Of a stretch of DNA of 21,064 nt, positions 1 through 6,967 are shown piece by piece (the stretch's first letter is position 1; each line of letters opens with the position of its first letter). The translations under genes were made by a program, and so were the position numbers. The notes under the pieces were generated by a model. That model was not told the origin of the DNA and did no database searches. It saw nothing but the letters and a program-made list of their open reading frames with translations. This DNA comes from Clostridia bacterium (GTDB lineage Bacteria; Bacillota; Clostridia; Oscillospirales; Oscillospiraceae): NCBI GenBank assembly GCA_003245395.1, contig QKDF01000313.1, forward strand, positions 1 through 21,064, given 5' to 3'.

Positions 1-1
1 G

Positions 2-1480
2 GGGCTGCTGGGCATTGAGAGCCTTCAAAAATCCAATATTCTCCAGATGCATCAGCAACCCTATCTTAATCTGAAGGGACGCGGGGTGCTGCTGGGTTTT
101 GTGGATACCGGCATTGATTATACCCAAAGCATCTTCCGGTACGAGGATGGCTCCAGCAAAATTCAGGCTATATACGACCAATCCATCACCGGTACGCCGC
201 CGGAGGGCTTTTTCATTGGAACGGAGTACAGCAACGAGCAGATCAATCAAGCTCTGCAGTCACAAAACCCCTATGACATTGTCCCATCCCGGGACACAGT
301 GGGTCATGGCACGTTTCTGGCCTCGGTGGCCGCAGGGCGGGAAACACCCGACTTCATCGGAGCGGCTCCGGATTCGGAACTGATCGTGGTAAAGCTCAAA
401 AAAGCGCGGCAGTACGCTCTGGACCTGTTCGCGGTGCCGCCGGAGCAGGAAAATGCCTTTTCCTCCATCGCCGTCATGATCGCCGTAGAATATATCGTTA
501 AAAAAGCAAGGGAGCTGGGCCGCCCGGTGGTCATTTGTCTGGGTATCGGCAGCAACCTGGGCAGCCATGACGGGCTGAGTCTGTTTGATGAATATCTGAC
601 CGGTATCTCCAATCAGGCAGGTGTATGCCTGTGTGTTGCCGCCGGAAATGAGAGCCAAGCCCGCCATCATACCCAGGGTGTCATCTCTGCAAAAGGAGGG
701 ATGCAAAAGGTTGATGTGAAGGTTATGGAAGGCGGCTCCAATTTTTTTATTTCCATCTGGAACACAGTGTCCGATAAGATGTCGATATCCATTGTGTCCC
801 CCACCGGAGAACTGATTCCCAAGATTCCGCCCCGTACCGGATCGGTGACAATCTCCTCCCTGGTGCTGGAGCGTTCTTCCATCCGGGTTGCGTATTATTT
901 CCCTCTGGAGGGGAGCGGGGGGCAGATCACCTCTGTCCGAGTAACAAACGCCACGCCCGGAATCTGGACCATCAACGTCTACGGCGACCTCATTCTCAAC
1001 GGCACCTTTCACGCATGGCTTCCCCTGACGGGCTTTGTGACGCCGGGAGTGGAATTTCTGCTGCCAAATCCGTACTACACTGTCACTGTCCCCTCCACCG
1101 CCATGGGTGCAATCAGCTGCGGAGCTTACGACATCTCCAATAACAGTCTCTATCCCAACTCCTCCTGGGGGCCCACCCGGAACGAACGCATGGCACCCAC
1201 CCTGACCGCGCCCGGTGTGAATGAAGACGGCTACTTTCCCACAGGCCGCGGCACGATGAGCGGCACCAGCGTAGCCACCGCCATCACCGCAGGGGCCTGT
1301 GCCCTAATGATGCAGTGGGGGGTGGTACAGGGCAACGACGAATCCATGAGCACCTATCAGATCCGGGCCTATCTCATCCGCGGCTGTGACCGCATCCCGG
1401 CGCTTCCCTACCCAAACACCCAATGGGGATACGGAACGCTGAATCTGTTTCAGTCCTTTAATTTGATGCGTGAAATTTAA
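2..1480 (+). CDS. S8 family (subtilisin-like) peptidase, Csp type, 5' end outside the window
   Basis: Serine protease of the clostridial Csp/bidomain subtilase group, whose best known members act in spore germination by processing the cortex hydrolase SleC. The frame is open from position 2 with no stop, and the residues before the first ATG (position 47) read GLLGIESLQKSNILQ, typical of the family's N-terminal region, so the true start lies upstream. Numbering from that ATG, the triad is complete: Asp20 in FVDTGID, His87 in GHGTFLAS and Ser408 in GTMSGTSVAT. A stretch of about 200 residues between the oxyanion region (CVAAGNES, about 197-204) and the Ser block fits the inserted jelly-roll domain of Csp proteins. 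No signal peptide can be judged because the start is missing. A hairpin terminator follows at 1582. A germination role is inference; related subtilases without that role are common in Clostridia. Confidence 0.9.
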   Translation, partial: GLLGIESLQKSNILQMHQQPYLNLKGRGVLLGFVDTGIDYTQSIFRYEDGSSKIQAIYDQSITGTPPEGFFIGTEYSNEQINQALQSQNPYDIVPSRDTVGHGTFLASVAAGRETPDFIGAAPDSELIVVKLKKARQYALDLFAVPPEQENAFSSIAVMIAVEYIVKKARELGRPVVICLGIGSNLGSHDGLSLFDEYLTGISNQAGVCLCVAAGNESQARHHTQGVISAKGGMQKVDVKVMEGGSNFFISIWNTVSDKMSISIVSPTGELIPKIPPRTGSVTISSLVLERSSIRVAYYFPLEGSGGQITSVRVTNATPGIWTINVYGDLILNGTFHAWLPLTGFVTPGVEFLLPNPYYTVTVPSTAMGAISCGAYDISNNSLYPNSSWGPTRNERMAPTLTAPGVNEDGYFPTGRGTMSGTSVATAITAGACALMMQWGVVQGNDESMSTYQIRAYLIRGCDRIPALPYPNTQWGYGTLNLFQSFNLMREI

Positions 1481-1581
1481 CAGCCATGGACACAGCTCTC
1501 GTATTTCCCGGCTCCGGTCAGATACGGCAAAAGGATTCAGGCCGGCGCGCCTCCACGGTGTTTTTTCCCACGCAGACAAAT

Positions 1582-1617
1582 ACGCTGCCGATGCAGATTG
1601 CACCGGCAGCGTGTTTT
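1582..1617 (+). terminator. Intrinsic terminator after the S8 peptidase
   Basis: A perfect 9-bp stem (ACGCTGCCG at 1582-1590 with CGGCAGCGT at 1604-1612) with a 13-nt loop is followed by GTTTTC. It lies about 100 bases after the peptidase stop codon. The stretch 1481-1664 holds no gene that I can support, only this hairpin and the tRNA terminator next to it. Confidence 0.6.
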
Positions 1618-1665
1618 CATATAAAAAGGACATACCTTTCCCTTGGCGGAAAGCTATGTCCTTTT
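1617..1665 (-). terminator. Intrinsic terminator of tRNA-Arg
   Basis: A perfect 11-bp outer stem (AAAAGGACATA at 1624-1634 with TATGTCCTTTT at 1655-1665) has a further inner stem, CTTTCC with GGAAAG. On the minus strand the hairpin begins exactly at the last A of the tRNA CCA end and is followed by a T-run. It therefore terminates the tRNA transcript. The near symmetry of the A/T ends means it could also stop plus-strand read-through. Confidence 0.8.
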
Positions 1666-1741
1666 GGCATCCCCGGCGCGATTCGAACGCGCGGCCTTCC
1701 GCTTAGGAGGCGGACGCTCTATCCTGCTGAGCTACGGGGAC
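1665..1741 (-). tRNA. tRNA-Arg (anticodon CCU)
   Basis: The minus-strand sequence folds into a standard cloverleaf. The acceptor is GTCCCCG with CGGGGAT, including one G-U pair at the end. The D stem is GCTC/GAGC, the anticodon stem TCCGC/GCGGA with loop CTCCTAA, and the T arm GCGCG-TTCGAAT-CGCGC. The anticodon is CCT, reading the arginine codon AGG. The discriminator is G and CCA is encoded. It has its own promoter (1805-1833) and a terminator directly after CCA, so it is a single-gene transcript. Confidence 0.95.
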
Positions 1742-1804
1742 GTATTCTTTTGCTGTATCGCTGTTCCGAAAAATCCGAATCACCGGAGACAGCTCAACGC
1801 CCCT

Positions 1805-1833
1805 ATTGTAGCCGTTTTGCCCCACGCTGTCAA
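1805..1833 (-). promoter_or_regulatory. Sigma-A-type promoter of tRNA-Arg
   Basis: On the minus strand TTGACA (1833-1828) is separated by 17 nt from TACAAT (1810-1805). Transcription would start about 55-60 nt upstream of the mature tRNA 5' end. The -35 box lies just after the stop codon of the NifX-like gene. Confidence 0.75.
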
Positions 1834-1855
1834 GCAGCGTCCGCCCGGCGGCAGG

Positions 1856-2227
1856 TCAGCCGCCGAGCTCACATCCGCTGCAAAAGCCGCAGTTGCCACC
1901 GCACGCTCCCTTGGGATCGGAGGACAGCATTCCCGCGAACAGGGACTTGAGCGCCGCGTCCACCTGGCCGGTCACGCCGGCATACAGCTCAATCCCCGCC
2001 TCTTTCAAGGCCTGCTGCGCCGCCTCGCCGATGCCGCCGCAAATCACTGCGTTCACATTCATATTTTTTAAAAACTCAACCTGAGCGATGTGTCCGCCGC
2101 CCTCGGTATCCACCGTAATGGCGGAGGCAACTCTACCGCCCTCCACATCAAAGATTTTAAATTGCTCCGCTTTCCCGAAGTGCTGAAAAATCCCTCCGGC
2201 TCCATCATAGGTCGCTGCAATTCTCAT
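1856..2227 (-). CDS. NifX/NifB-type dinitrogenase iron-molybdenum cofactor domain protein
   Basis: A 123-aa protein of the Nitro_FeMo-Co family (NifX, the NifB C-terminal domain, MTH1175-like), which binds or carries Fe-S or metal-cofactor intermediates. The family pattern is clear: MRIAATYDG at the N-terminus, HFGKAEQFKIFDV (about 16-28), GGGHI (43-47) and NAVICGGIGEAAQQAL (59-74). The C-terminus adds a cysteine-rich tail, GACGGNCGFCSGCELGG, with Cys109, 113, 116 and 119. An in-frame ATG exists at 2236, but GGGG directly abuts it; the ATG at 2227 sits 9 nt after AAGGGG and starts like relatives, so 2227 is chosen. No nif structural genes are visible, so nitrogen fixation is not implied. It is monocistronic, with its own promoter at 2311-2338. 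Confidence 0.85.
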   Translation of the reverse strand: MRIAATYDGAGGIFQHFGKAEQFKIFDVEGGRVASAITVDTEGGGHIAQVEFLKNMNVNAVICGGIGEAAQQALKEAGIELYAGVTGQVDAALKSLFAGMLSSDPKGACGGNCGFCSGCELGG

Positions 2228-2310
2228 TCCGCACATCCCCTTTCTCCGGCTACCTCAATCGGGGCGGCGGGACGAGCTCCCACCGCATCCGTACACATGT
2301 TGTATTTATT

Positions 2311-2338
2311 AGTCTAGCACGATATAGTTGAACGTCAA
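2311..2338 (-). promoter_or_regulatory. Promoter of the NifX-like gene
   Basis: Minus-strand TTGACG (2338-2333), a 16-nt spacer, then TAGACT (2316-2311). The -35 region is part of the small inverted repeat TTGACGTTCAA. The predicted leader is about 75 nt. Confidence 0.55.
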
Positions 2339-2378
2339 TCGCATTTGCAACGTCCAATCCGGTTTAACGGCCCAAATT

Positions 2379-2392
2379 GTACATCAATGTAC
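2379..2392. promoter_or_regulatory. Perfect inverted repeat GTACAT-CA-ATGTAC, possible operator
   Basis: A perfect 6-2-6 dyad about 40 bp upstream of the -35 box of the NifX-like gene, in a gap with no gene. It resembles a binding site for a dimeric regulator. No regulator can be assigned from the window. The rest of the gap 2228-2495 holds only the promoter and the serA terminator. Confidence 0.35.
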
Positions 2393-2436
2393 GATTACTG
2401 CATTTTTCTCTCTAGAGGGCCTGTTCTATGCGGGGC

Positions 2437-2470
2437 AAAAAAAGCGGACACCGGATGGGCGTCCGCTTTT
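2437..2470 (-). terminator. Intrinsic terminator of serA
   Basis: A perfect 10-bp stem (AAAAGCGGAC at 2440-2449 with GTCCGCTTTT at 2461-2470) has an 11-nt loop. On the minus strand it is followed by a run of seven T. It lies 25 nt after the serA stop codon. Confidence 0.85.
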
Positions 2471-2495
2471 ATATCGAGAGGAACTTATCCCCGGC

Positions 2496-3662
2496 TCAGT
2501 CAAACACCCGAACCCGGATTACGCCAGGAATGGCTTTGATCTGCTCCGCCACGGACCGGTCCAGCTTGGTTCCCAGGTCCACAATGGTATAGGCATAGTC
2601 GCCCTTGGATTTGTTGCTCATGTTCTCCACATTCACGCAATCCTTAGACAGCAAACCGGTGATATTGGCCAGCATGGCCGGAATATTCTTGTGGATGACG
2701 CACATGCGCATCACGCCGCTGCGCTCCTGGGAAACGTCGGGCAGATTGACGGAGTTGCGGATGTTGCCGTTTTCCAGATACTCCTGCAGCTCTTCCACGG
2801 CCATGACCGCGCAGTTCTGCTCGCTCTCCGGAGTGGAGGCGCCCAGGTGCGGGAAGGCGATGACACGGTGGTTTTGCAGCAGACGGTTGTTGGGGAAATC
2901 GGTGACATACCAGGCCACCTTCCCGGTCTCCAGCGCCGCCAGAATGGCGTCGTCGTTGACGATTTCGCCCCGGGCCATGTTGATGACGCGCACGCCGCGC
3001 TTCATCTCGGCGATGGCCTTGGCGTCGATGGTGTTGCGGGTCTTGTCGGTAAAGTGGATGTGAACGGTGACATAGTCCGCCCGGCGATAGAGCTCCGTCA
3101 CGTCCTTGACCACATGGATATGGCGATCCAGGCGCAGCGCCGAGTCCACGGACAGATAGGGGTCATAGCCGTAGACATCCATGCCCAGCGACAGGCAGAT
3201 GTTGGCCACCAGCGCACCGATGGCTCCCAGTCCGATGATACCAATGGTCTTTTTATAGATTTCCGGCCCGGCAAAGGCGGACTTGCCCTTTTCCACGATG
3301 GTGGTCACGTCCACGCCGGCATCGCACTGGCTGTGCAGCCAGGCGGAGGAACCCTCCACATCTCGAGAGGAGAGCAGCATGGCGCAGATCACCATCTCCT
3401 TGACCGCGTTGGCGTTGGCGCCGGGGGTGGAGAACACGGCGATGCCCGTCTCGGAGCAGCGGTCCACGGGAATATTGTTCACGCCGGCGCCCGCCCGCGC
3501 GATGGCGGTCAGATTCCGGGGAAATTCATAGTCCAGCAACTTGGCGGACCGAACCAGAATGGCGTCCTCATTCGTCTCATTTTCCGAGACGAGGTAACGC
3601 TCCCGGTCCAGCCGGTTCAGACCCACAGGGGAAATCTTGTTGAGTGTTTTAATGTGGTACAT
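2496..3662 (-). CDS. serA: D-3-phosphoglycerate dehydrogenase family protein with ACT domain
   Basis: NAD-dependent oxidation of 3-phosphoglycerate, the first step of serine synthesis (family knowledge). The 388-aa chain has a 2-hydroxyacid dehydrogenase fold: the substrate-side segment ARAGAGVNNIP (55-65), the Rossmann motif GLGAIG (144-149) followed by YGYDPY, catalytic Arg231 in NMARGEIV and His272 in PHLGAST. A C-terminal ACT domain (about 317-388) keeps His and Asn of the HxN motif that binds serine in E. coli SerA, so serine feedback is plausible. The usual acid segment (DVFxxEP in the family) reads VTDFPNN, so the standard catalytic Glu is not obvious. The start is set by GGGAGG 9 nt upstream. 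It is monocistronic with a strong promoter, two leader hairpins and its own terminator. No serC or serB lies next to it. Another 2-hydroxyacid specificity cannot be excluded. Confidence 0.85.
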   Translation of the reverse strand: MYHIKTLNKISPVGLNRLDRERYLVSENETNEDAILVRSAKLLDYEFPRNLTAIARAGAGVNNIPVDRCSETGIAVFSTPGANANAVKEMVICAMLLSSRDVEGSSAWLHSQCDAGVDVTTIVEKGKSAFAGPEIYKKTIGIIGLGAIGALVANICLSLGMDVYGYDPYLSVDSALRLDRHIHVVKDVTELYRRADYVTVHIHFTDKTRNTIDAKAIAEMKRGVRVINMARGEIVNDDAILAALETGKVAWYVTDFPNNRLLQNHRVIAFPHLGASTPESEQNCAVMAVEELQEYLENGNIRNSVNLPDVSQERSGVMRMCVIHKNIPAMLANITGLLSKDCVNVENMSNKSKGDYAYTIVDLGTKLDRSVAEQIKAIPGVIRVRVFD

Positions 3663-3679
3663 GGCATAAAGCCTCCCGG

Positions 3680-3697
3680 GTGATCCCAGCGGATCAC
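3680..3697 (-). promoter_or_regulatory. serA leader hairpin 2, next to the ribosome binding site
   Basis: Perfect 7-bp stem (GTGATCC/GGATCAC) with a 4-nt loop in the 5' untranslated region. It ends two bases before the Shine-Dalgarno GGGAGG, so it could affect ribosome access. Confidence 0.45.
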
Positions 3698-3706
3698 AAT
3701 ACTTGC

Positions 3707-3739
3707 GACGGAACGTGCGGCGCTGGCGCCGCTTCCGTC
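3707..3739 (-). promoter_or_regulatory. serA leader hairpin 1
   Basis: An outer stem GACGGAA/TTCCGTC encloses an inner stem GCGGCG/CGCCGC with a 4-nt loop. The hairpin is very GC-rich and lies within about 10-15 nt of the predicted transcription start. It may stabilise the mRNA 5' end or be part of a leader-control element. No poly-U follows it, so it is not a simple attenuator. Confidence 0.45.
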
Positions 3740-3750
3740 ACAGCACCCTC

Positions 3751-3779
3751 ATTATATGGCGGCGCTCTTTTACCGTCAA
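3751..3779 (-). promoter_or_regulatory. Strong sigma-A-type promoter of serA
   Basis: Minus-strand TTGACG (3779-3774), a 17-nt spacer, and a perfect TATAAT (3756-3751). The predicted leader is about 80 nt and contains the two hairpins annotated separately. Confidence 0.8.
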
Positions 3780-3938
3780 TGTGCGGAAAAGCTCAAAAAG
3801 CGGCTCCTTGCGGCAAAGTTTTTGTGAAAAAGGTATTACTTATTCAGGTGACGCCGTGGGCGGATCGGATGCTGTCCCTTCAAAGGCGGCGAAACGGGTC
3901 CTAAGTACACTTTTTTCAAAAAAATGATGTTTTTTTGC

Positions 3939-3967
3939 TTGCAAACGGAAAATGTTTGTCATATAAT
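3939..3967 (+). promoter_or_regulatory. Promoter of typA
   Basis: TTGCAA (3939-3944), a 17-nt spacer and a perfect TATAAT (3962-3967). A/T tracts lie just upstream (3911-3938) and could act as an UP-like element. The gap between the divergent serA and typA genes (3663-4038) holds the two promoters and leaders; 3780-3910 shows no recognisable feature. Confidence 0.7.
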
Positions 3968-3997
3968 ATTAGGCTGTGTCAATATGATGATTCACAT

Positions 3998-4040
3998 GTT
4001 CCTCAGAACGGAGGAACGGAAGAAAGGGGCTTATTCCTTT
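3998..4040 (+). promoter_or_regulatory. typA leader: hairpin and partly masked ribosome binding site
   Basis: GTTCCTC (3998-4004) pairs with GAGGAAC (4011-4017). Next, AAAGG (4023-4027), which is part of the Shine-Dalgarno AAAGGGG, can pair with CCTTT (4036-4040), which runs into the TTG start codon. The second stem is only 5 bp, so masking of the start would be weak and perhaps temperature dependent; that is inference. Confidence 0.35.
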
Positions 4041-5862
4041 GCAGAATGAAAAATTGAGAAATGTCGCCATTATCGCTCACGTCGACCATGGCAAAACCAC
4101 CCTGGTGGATGAGATGCTCAAGCAGGGGGGCGTCTACCGGGAAAACCAGGAGGTGGTGGACCGCGTCATGGACTCCGGCGATCTGGAGCGTGAACGCGGC
4201 ATCACCATTCTGGCCAAGAATACCGCCATCCAATATAAAGATACCAAAATCAACATCGTGGATACTCCGGGCCACGCCGACTTCGGCGGCGAGGTGGAGC
4301 GCATCCTGAAGATGGTCAACGGCGTCATCCTTCTGGTGGACGCCGCCGAAGGCCCCATGCCTCAGACCCGCTTCGTCCTCTCCCGCGCTCTGGAGCTGGG
4401 CCATCGCGTCATCGTGGTGGTCAACAAGATCGACCGCCCCGACCAGCGCATTCACGAGGTCGTGGACGAGGTGCTGGAGCTGCTGATGGATCTGGATGCC
4501 ACGCCCGAGCAGCTGGACTCCCCCATGCTGTTCTGCTCCGCCCGACAGGGCATCTGCTCCTACTCCCCCGAGGAGCTGGGCACGGATCTGCTGCCCCTGT
4601 TTGAAACCATCCTGCAGTATATCCCCGCCCCTGAGGCAGAGACCGATCAGCCCTTCCAGATGCTGGTGTCCTCCATCGACTATAACGACTTTGTGGGCCG
4701 GATCGCCATCGGCCGCATTGAGCGGGGCGTGCTTAAGCAGAACCAGGAAATCGCCGTGTGCAACTACCACGCCCCCGATCAGGTGGGCCGGAAAGCCAAG
4801 GCCACGGCCATTTACGAGTTTGACGGCCTGGCCCGTAAGCCGGTCACCGAATCCACTGCCGGCAACATCATCGCCATGAGCGGTATCCCCGACATCACCA
4901 TCGGCGACACCATCTGCGACCCCACCGTCATCGAACCGCTGCCCTTCGTGAAGATCTCCGCGCCCACCATGGAGATGACTTTCTCCGTGAACGATTCTCC
5001 CTACGCGGGCCGGGAAGGCAAGTTCGTCACCTCCCGCCAGCTGCGTGACCGTCTGTTCCGCGAGACCCTGAAGGATGTGTCCCTGAAGGTTACGGAGACC
5101 GACTCCAGTGAATCGTTCAGCGTGGCAGGCCGCGGTGAAATGTCTCTGTCCATCCTGATCGAGACCATGCGCCGGGAGGGCTATGAGTTCCAGGTCTCTC
5201 CCCCGCGTGTGCTGTACAAGGAGATCGACGGTAAGCACTGCGAACCCATGGAGCGGCTGGTAGTGGACGTGCCCGGCGACAGCGTGGGTGCTGTCATCGA
5301 CAAGCTGGGCCAGCGCAAGGCCGACATGCTGGAGATGACCCCCGTAGGCGACCGCATGAAGATCGAATTTCTTGTTCCCGCCCGCGGCCTGTTCGGTTAC
5401 CGCAACGACTTCCTCACCGATACAAAGGGCGAGGGCATCATGGCCTCCGTGTTCGACTCCTACGCACCCTATAAGGGCGACATCCAGCGCCGGGGCAACG
5501 GCTCCCTGATCTCCTTTGAGACCGGCGAGTCCATCACTTACGGCCTCTACAACGCCCAGGAGCGCGGTGTCCTGTTCATCGGCGCCGGTGTCCCCGTCTA
5601 TGGCGGCATGATCGTGGGCGTGTCTCCCCGCAGTGAAGACATGACCGTCAATATCTGCAAGAAGAAGCAGCTGACCAACACCCGCTCCTCCGGCTCGGAT
5701 GACGCCCTGCGTCTGATTCCGCCCCGGCAGATGAGCTTGGAGCAGTGCCTGGAATTCCTGGCCGACGACGAGCTGCTGGAGGTCACTCCCAAGAGCCTGC
5801 GGATGCGCAAGCGGATTCTGGACCACGAGAAGCGCATGAAGTCCATCCACAGCAAGAAATAA
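4039..5862 (+). CDS. typA: Translational GTPase TypA/BipA
   Basis: Ribosome-associated GTPase of the EF-G-like family; in studied bacteria it helps 50S subunit assembly and growth under cold or other stress. The 607-aa length matches the family. GTPase motifs are intact: G1 AHVDHGKT (13-20), G2 region RERGITI (51-57), G3 DTPGH (75-79) and G4 NKID (129-132). The EF-Tu domain 2-like, EF-G C-terminal-like and BipA-specific C-terminal regions follow, including the family block [18 protein letters not shown]. The start is TTG at 4039, placed 9 nt after AAAGGGG; no ATG gives a better fit and [14 protein letters not shown] is a typical N-terminus. It is monocistronic, with a promoter at 3939 and a strong terminator at 5879. 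Confidence 0.97.
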   Translation: MQNEKLRNVAIIAHVDHGKTTLVDEMLKQGGVYRENQEVVDRVMDSGDLERERGITILAKNTAIQYKDTKINIVDTPGHADFGGEVERILKMVNGVILLVDAAEGPMPQTRFVLSRALELGHRVIVVVNKIDRPDQRIHEVVDEVLELLMDLDATPEQLDSPMLFCSARQGICSYSPEELGTDLLPLFETILQYIPAPEAETDQPFQMLVSSIDYNDFVGRIAIGRIERGVLKQNQEIAVCNYHAPDQVGRKAKATAIYEFDGLARKPVTESTAGNIIAMSGIPDITIGDTICDPTVIEPLPFVKISAPTMEMTFSVNDSPYAGREGKFVTSRQLRDRLFRETLKDVSLKVTETDSSESFSVAGRGEMSLSILIETMRREGYEFQVSPPRVLYKEIDGKHCEPMERLVVDVPGDSVGAVIDKLGQRKADMLEMTPVGDRMKIEFLVPARGLFGYRNDFLTDTKGEGIMASVFDSYAPYKGDIQRRGNGSLISFETGESITYGLYNAQERGVLFIGAGVPVYGGMIVGVSPRSEDMTVNICKKKQLTNTRSSGSDDALRLIPPRQMSLEQCLEFLADDELLEVTPKSLRMRKRILDHEKRMKSIHSKK

Positions 5863-5878
5863 TCCTTTTAAACCTGCA

Positions 5879-5915
5879 CCGGGCATACGGAACTTCCGTA
5901 TGCCCGGCGTTTTTT
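5879..5915 (+). terminator. Intrinsic terminator of typA
   Basis: A 13-bp perfect stem (5879-5891 with 5895-5907) with a 3-nt loop, followed by CG and six T. It starts 16 nt after the stop codon. Confidence 0.9.
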
Positions 5916-5992
5916 CATGCCGCAGCTCCGTCTGCCATCCTATCGGAACGCACATCCTTTTGCGCCGCCGCACAAATATTTGGCACGCCCTG

Positions 5993-6021
5993 TTGACATT
6001 ACGGTCGGCGTATGCTATTAC
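5993..6021 (+). promoter_or_regulatory. Promoter of the PadR-DUF2812 operon
   Basis: A perfect TTGACA (5993-5998) is followed after 17 nt by TATTAC (6016-6021). The palindromes at 6023-6044 begin immediately downstream, where a repressor would block initiation. Confidence 0.6.
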
Positions 6022-6022
6022 T

Positions 6023-6044
6023 ATATCGTAAGCCGATATATCGG
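6023..6044. promoter_or_regulatory. Palindromic operator candidate for the PadR repressor
   Basis: Two overlapping dyads: ATATCG-N5-CGATAT (6023-6039) and the perfect 12-bp palindrome CCGATATATCGG (6033-6044). They cover the expected transcription start of the operon whose first gene is a PadR repressor. PadR proteins commonly autoregulate through such sites, so this is a good candidate, though the binding protein is inferred. Confidence 0.55.
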
Positions 6045-6072
6045 TTCATGAAATACCGGGAGGCGATATACC

Positions 6073-6396
6073 ATGTCCAATGAGAGTTTCGCCCTGACTG
6101 AGGCGGTGTATTATATTCTTCTGTCCCTGCGCAGCCCACTCCACGGCTATGGCATCATGCAGAGGGTAGAACAGCTGTCCGCAGGGCGAGTACGTCTGGC
6201 CGCGGGAACGCTGTACGGTGCGCTGGAATCTCTATTGAAAAAGGGCTGGATTCAGGCTCTGCCGGAGGAGATGGGCAGCCGCAAAAAGGAATATGTCATC
6301 ACCGCGGCCGGGACGCAGGCGGCGGAAAATGAATTGGCCCGCCTGCGAGAGCTGGTAGCCAACGGTGAGAAGATTTTGGGGAGGGATGCAGGATGA
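6073..6396 (+). CDS. PadR family transcriptional regulator
   Basis: A 107-aa single-domain winged-helix regulator of the small PadR subfamily, normally a dimeric repressor released by a ligand or stress. The pattern is clear: LTEAVYYILLSLRSPLHGYGIM (helix 1-2 region), RVRLAAGTLYGALESLLKKGWI (recognition helix) and the wing RKKEYVITAAG, followed by a short dimerisation helix to the C-terminus. GGGAGG lies 9 nt before the ATG. The stop overlaps the start of the next gene by 4 nt (ATGA), so it is translationally coupled to the DUF2812 gene. The palindromes over the transcription start suggest autoregulation of the whole operon. The inducer is not deducible. Confidence 0.93.
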   Translation: MSNESFALTEAVYYILLSLRSPLHGYGIMQRVEQLSAGRVRLAAGTLYGALESLLKKGWIQALPEEMGSRKKEYVITAAGTQAAENELARLRELVANGEKILGRDAG

Positions 6397-6935
6397 AAAG
6401 AACCATACACAGGCTGTTCTGGGCCTGGGAGCCCGACAAGGAAGAAGCCTGGCTCAACGAGATGGCCGCCAAGGGACTGGTGCTCTCCGACGTGGGCTGG
6501 TGCCGCTTCACGTTTGAAGAAGGAACGCCGGGGGCATATGCGGTTCGGCTGGAGCTGCTGGATTTCATGCCATCCACCAAGCAAAGTCAGGACTACATCC
6601 GGTTTGTGGAGGAAACGGGCGCGGAATATGTGGGAAAATGCCTGCGGTGGGCCTATTTCCGCAAGCAGACCGCAGACGGCGGATTTGACTTATATTCCGA
6701 CATTGACTCCCGCCTGAATCAGGTGGGACGGATTCAACGCCTGATCGCCTGTGTGCTGCCCTTGCTGATCTTCAATGCCACCAATATGCTTTTCTCTTCC
6801 GCCATGCAGGGCAGCCTGTCCGCCCGGATCATCGGCGGCCTCAACCTGCTGCTGGCTCTGCTGTGCGGGTACGGATTCACCCGCCTCTTGCTGCAAAAGC
6901 GGCGGTTGAAAGCGGAACGGCAGCTGCACGAGTAG
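6393..6935 (+). CDS. DUF2812 domain membrane protein, copy 1
   Basis: A 180-aa protein of the DUF2812 family, which is often encoded directly after PadR regulators in Firmicutes; the function is unknown. The N-terminal soluble domain (about 1-110) carries the family blocks EEAWLNEMAAKGLVL (17-31), YAVRLELL (49-56), QDYIRFVEETGAEYVG (66-81) and RWAYFRK (85-91). Two predicted membrane helices follow (about 116-136 and 145-168), then a basic tail ending LKAERQLHE. It overlaps padR by 4 nt. It is strongly similar to the next gene, which indicates a tandem duplication. By analogy with other PadR-controlled genes it may take part in an envelope stress response, but that is only inference. Confidence 0.9.
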   Translation: MKRTIHRLFWAWEPDKEEAWLNEMAAKGLVLSDVGWCRFTFEEGTPGAYAVRLELLDFMPSTKQSQDYIRFVEETGAEYVGKCLRWAYFRKQTADGGFDLYSDIDSRLNQVGRIQRLIACVLPLLIFNATNMLFSSAMQGSLSARIIGGLNLLLALLCGYGFTRLLLQKRRLKAERQLHE

Positions 6936-6967
6936 AGGCAATCCGGTAGTCTGAAAGGAGGGATTCC

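Noticed and set aside
1846..1865. GC-rich hairpin (GGCGGC/GCCGCC) over the NifX-like stop codon as a terminator
   Set aside because: No T-run follows on the minus strand, so termination cannot be claimed.
1643..2071. Plus-strand frame running through the tRNA and opposite the NifX-like gene
   Set aside because: It reads through the antisense of a tRNA and of a real gene, and has no ribosome site or motifs.
2328..3683. A 451-codon plus-strand frame opposite serA
   Set aside because: Mirror of the serA codon pattern, with low-complexity His/Gly/Val composition and no ribosome site.
3911..3929. T6-C-A7 tract upstream of typA as a terminator
   Set aside because: The arms are only A/T homopolymers with a one-base loop, and no transcript is expected to end there. 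It is more likely part of the AT-rich promoter upstream region.
4003..5973. A 656-codon open frame on the minus strand opposite typA
   Set aside because: It is antisense to a clear TypA gene. Its product is rich in His, Gly and Gln with no family motifs, as expected from the complement of GC-rich coding DNA.
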